DNA from: Gammaproteobacteria bacterium
Lineage (GTDB): Bacteria > Pseudomonadota > Gammaproteobacteria > Tenderiales > Tenderiaceae
NCBI GenBank assembly: GCA_027001525.1
Contig: JALTMR010000188.1
Span: 1-6,186 of the forward strand
DNA length: 6,186 bases
Direction: 5' to 3'
The notes under the pieces are model-generated. The model saw nothing but the letters and a program-made list of their open reading frames with translations. It was not told the origin of the DNA and made no database searches. Made by a program: the position numbers and the translations under genes. Shown one piece after another: positions 5,640 to 6,186 of the stretch (the stretch's first letter is position 1; every line of letters starts with the position of its first letter).

Positions 5640-6186
5640 CAACGCCTTTGCCTTGAGTCCCGCCTGCATCCGGTTATCGACGCCCAGCACCTCCAATATC
5701 CTGCTCACGTACTGTTTCACCGTGCCTTCGGAGAGACACATGTTGCGGGCGATGGTCCTGTTGCTATGCCCTTCCGCCAGATAGGCCAACACCTGCTTCT
5801 GTTTGTCTGACAGACCCACCAGCTCCGGCGACGGCGAAGTCAACTGAGCAGCGGGGAAATACTGCCCACCGGCCAATACCCGCTGCACCGCCAGCAGAAT
5901 CGTCTTGCCCGACGACGCCTTGGTGACATACCCGGCCGCGCCAGCATCGACACAGCCGCTCACCACATGGGGACGATCATCCGCGGACACCACCAGCAGC
6001 GGCGTCGGGCCGGCCAGGGAGCAGACCTGCCTGATGCTGACCACGCCCAACATGCCCGGCATGCCCAGATCCATCAGCACCAGGTCGTAGACCGTCCGCT
6101 CCAGCGACGCAATGGCGCTCGACAGGCTGTCAGCAAAGTCGATATGCAGATCACTCCTCAGCTGTTTGAGCCAGATCGCCATGCAG
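5619..6186 (-). CDS. NarL/LuxR-family response regulator, 5' end cut by window edge
   Basis: DNA-binding response regulator, transcribed towards the kinase gene. The visible part has a receiver with phosphoacceptor Asp in VLMDLGMPGM (residue 38 counted from the Met at 6182), the switch Ser in VVSADD (66) and the conserved Lys in GYVTKASS (88). A LuxR-type HTH follows (about 124-180: LSDKQKQVLAYLAEGHSNRTIARNMCLSEGTVKQYVSRILEVLGV). In this family the phosphoacceptor normally sits near residue 54, so roughly 16-20 residues, including the acidic pair and the true start, lie beyond the right edge. The Met at 6182 is therefore probably internal, and the frame stays open to the edge. Its 3' end overlaps the kinase gene tail to tail by 21 bp, so the two are close genetic neighbours and a likely phosphotransfer pair. 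Its DNA targets are unknown. Confidence 0.9.
   Translation of the reverse strand, partial: CMAIWLKQLRSDLHIDFADSLSSAIASLERTVYDLVLMDLGMPGMLGVVSIRQVCSLAGPTPLLVVSADDRPHVVSGCVDAGAAGYVTKASSGKTILLAVQRVLAGGQYFPAAQLTSPSPELVGLSDKQKQVLAYLAEGHSNRTIARNMCLSEGTVKQYVSRILEVLGVDNRMQAGLKAKALLGMADR

Overview
The window is high-GC DNA with densely packed genes and reads like a gammaproteobacterial chromosome. The reasons are a BtuB-type TonB receptor with a cobalamin riboswitch leader, a NasA-type assimilatory nitrate reductase with a C-terminal BFD-like iron-sulfur domain, a consensus NtrC site, and a hybrid kinase with a LuxR-type regulator. I cannot name the genus. No mobile element, CRISPR array, tRNA or rRNA was seen.

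Layout, left to right. (1) 1-454, minus: the first 151 residues of a BtuB-like cobalamin receptor that runs off the left edge. (2) 455-947, minus: its control region, with a sigma70-type promoter (920-947), a cobalamin riboswitch (about 722-910), a hairpin whose loop is complementary to the riboswitch core (686-711), and an unusually long leader of about 267 nt. (3) 1001-3673, minus: a complete nasA-like nitrate reductase of 890 residues. (4) 3674-3887: a divergent intergenic region with a perfect NtrC consensus site, an 8-bp inverted repeat sitting in the spacer of a candidate sigma70 promoter, and several sigma54-like motifs. (5) 3888-5639, plus: a six-TM hybrid sensor histidine kinase with a C-terminal receiver. 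(6) 5619-6186, minus: a NarL/LuxR-type response regulator cut by the right edge, whose 3' end overlaps that of the kinase by 21 bp.

How they fit together. nasA reduces nitrate to nitrite for assimilation, and the NtrC site suggests control by nitrogen limitation. The btuB-like gene has its own promoter and B12-sensing leader, so it is probably independent of nasA apart from read-through. The kinase and response regulator are a likely two-component pair; their signal and targets cannot be read from the sequence, and a link to nitrate is only suggested by position. The protein families are all known. The most interesting parts are the control regions upstream of btuB and between nasA and the kinase.
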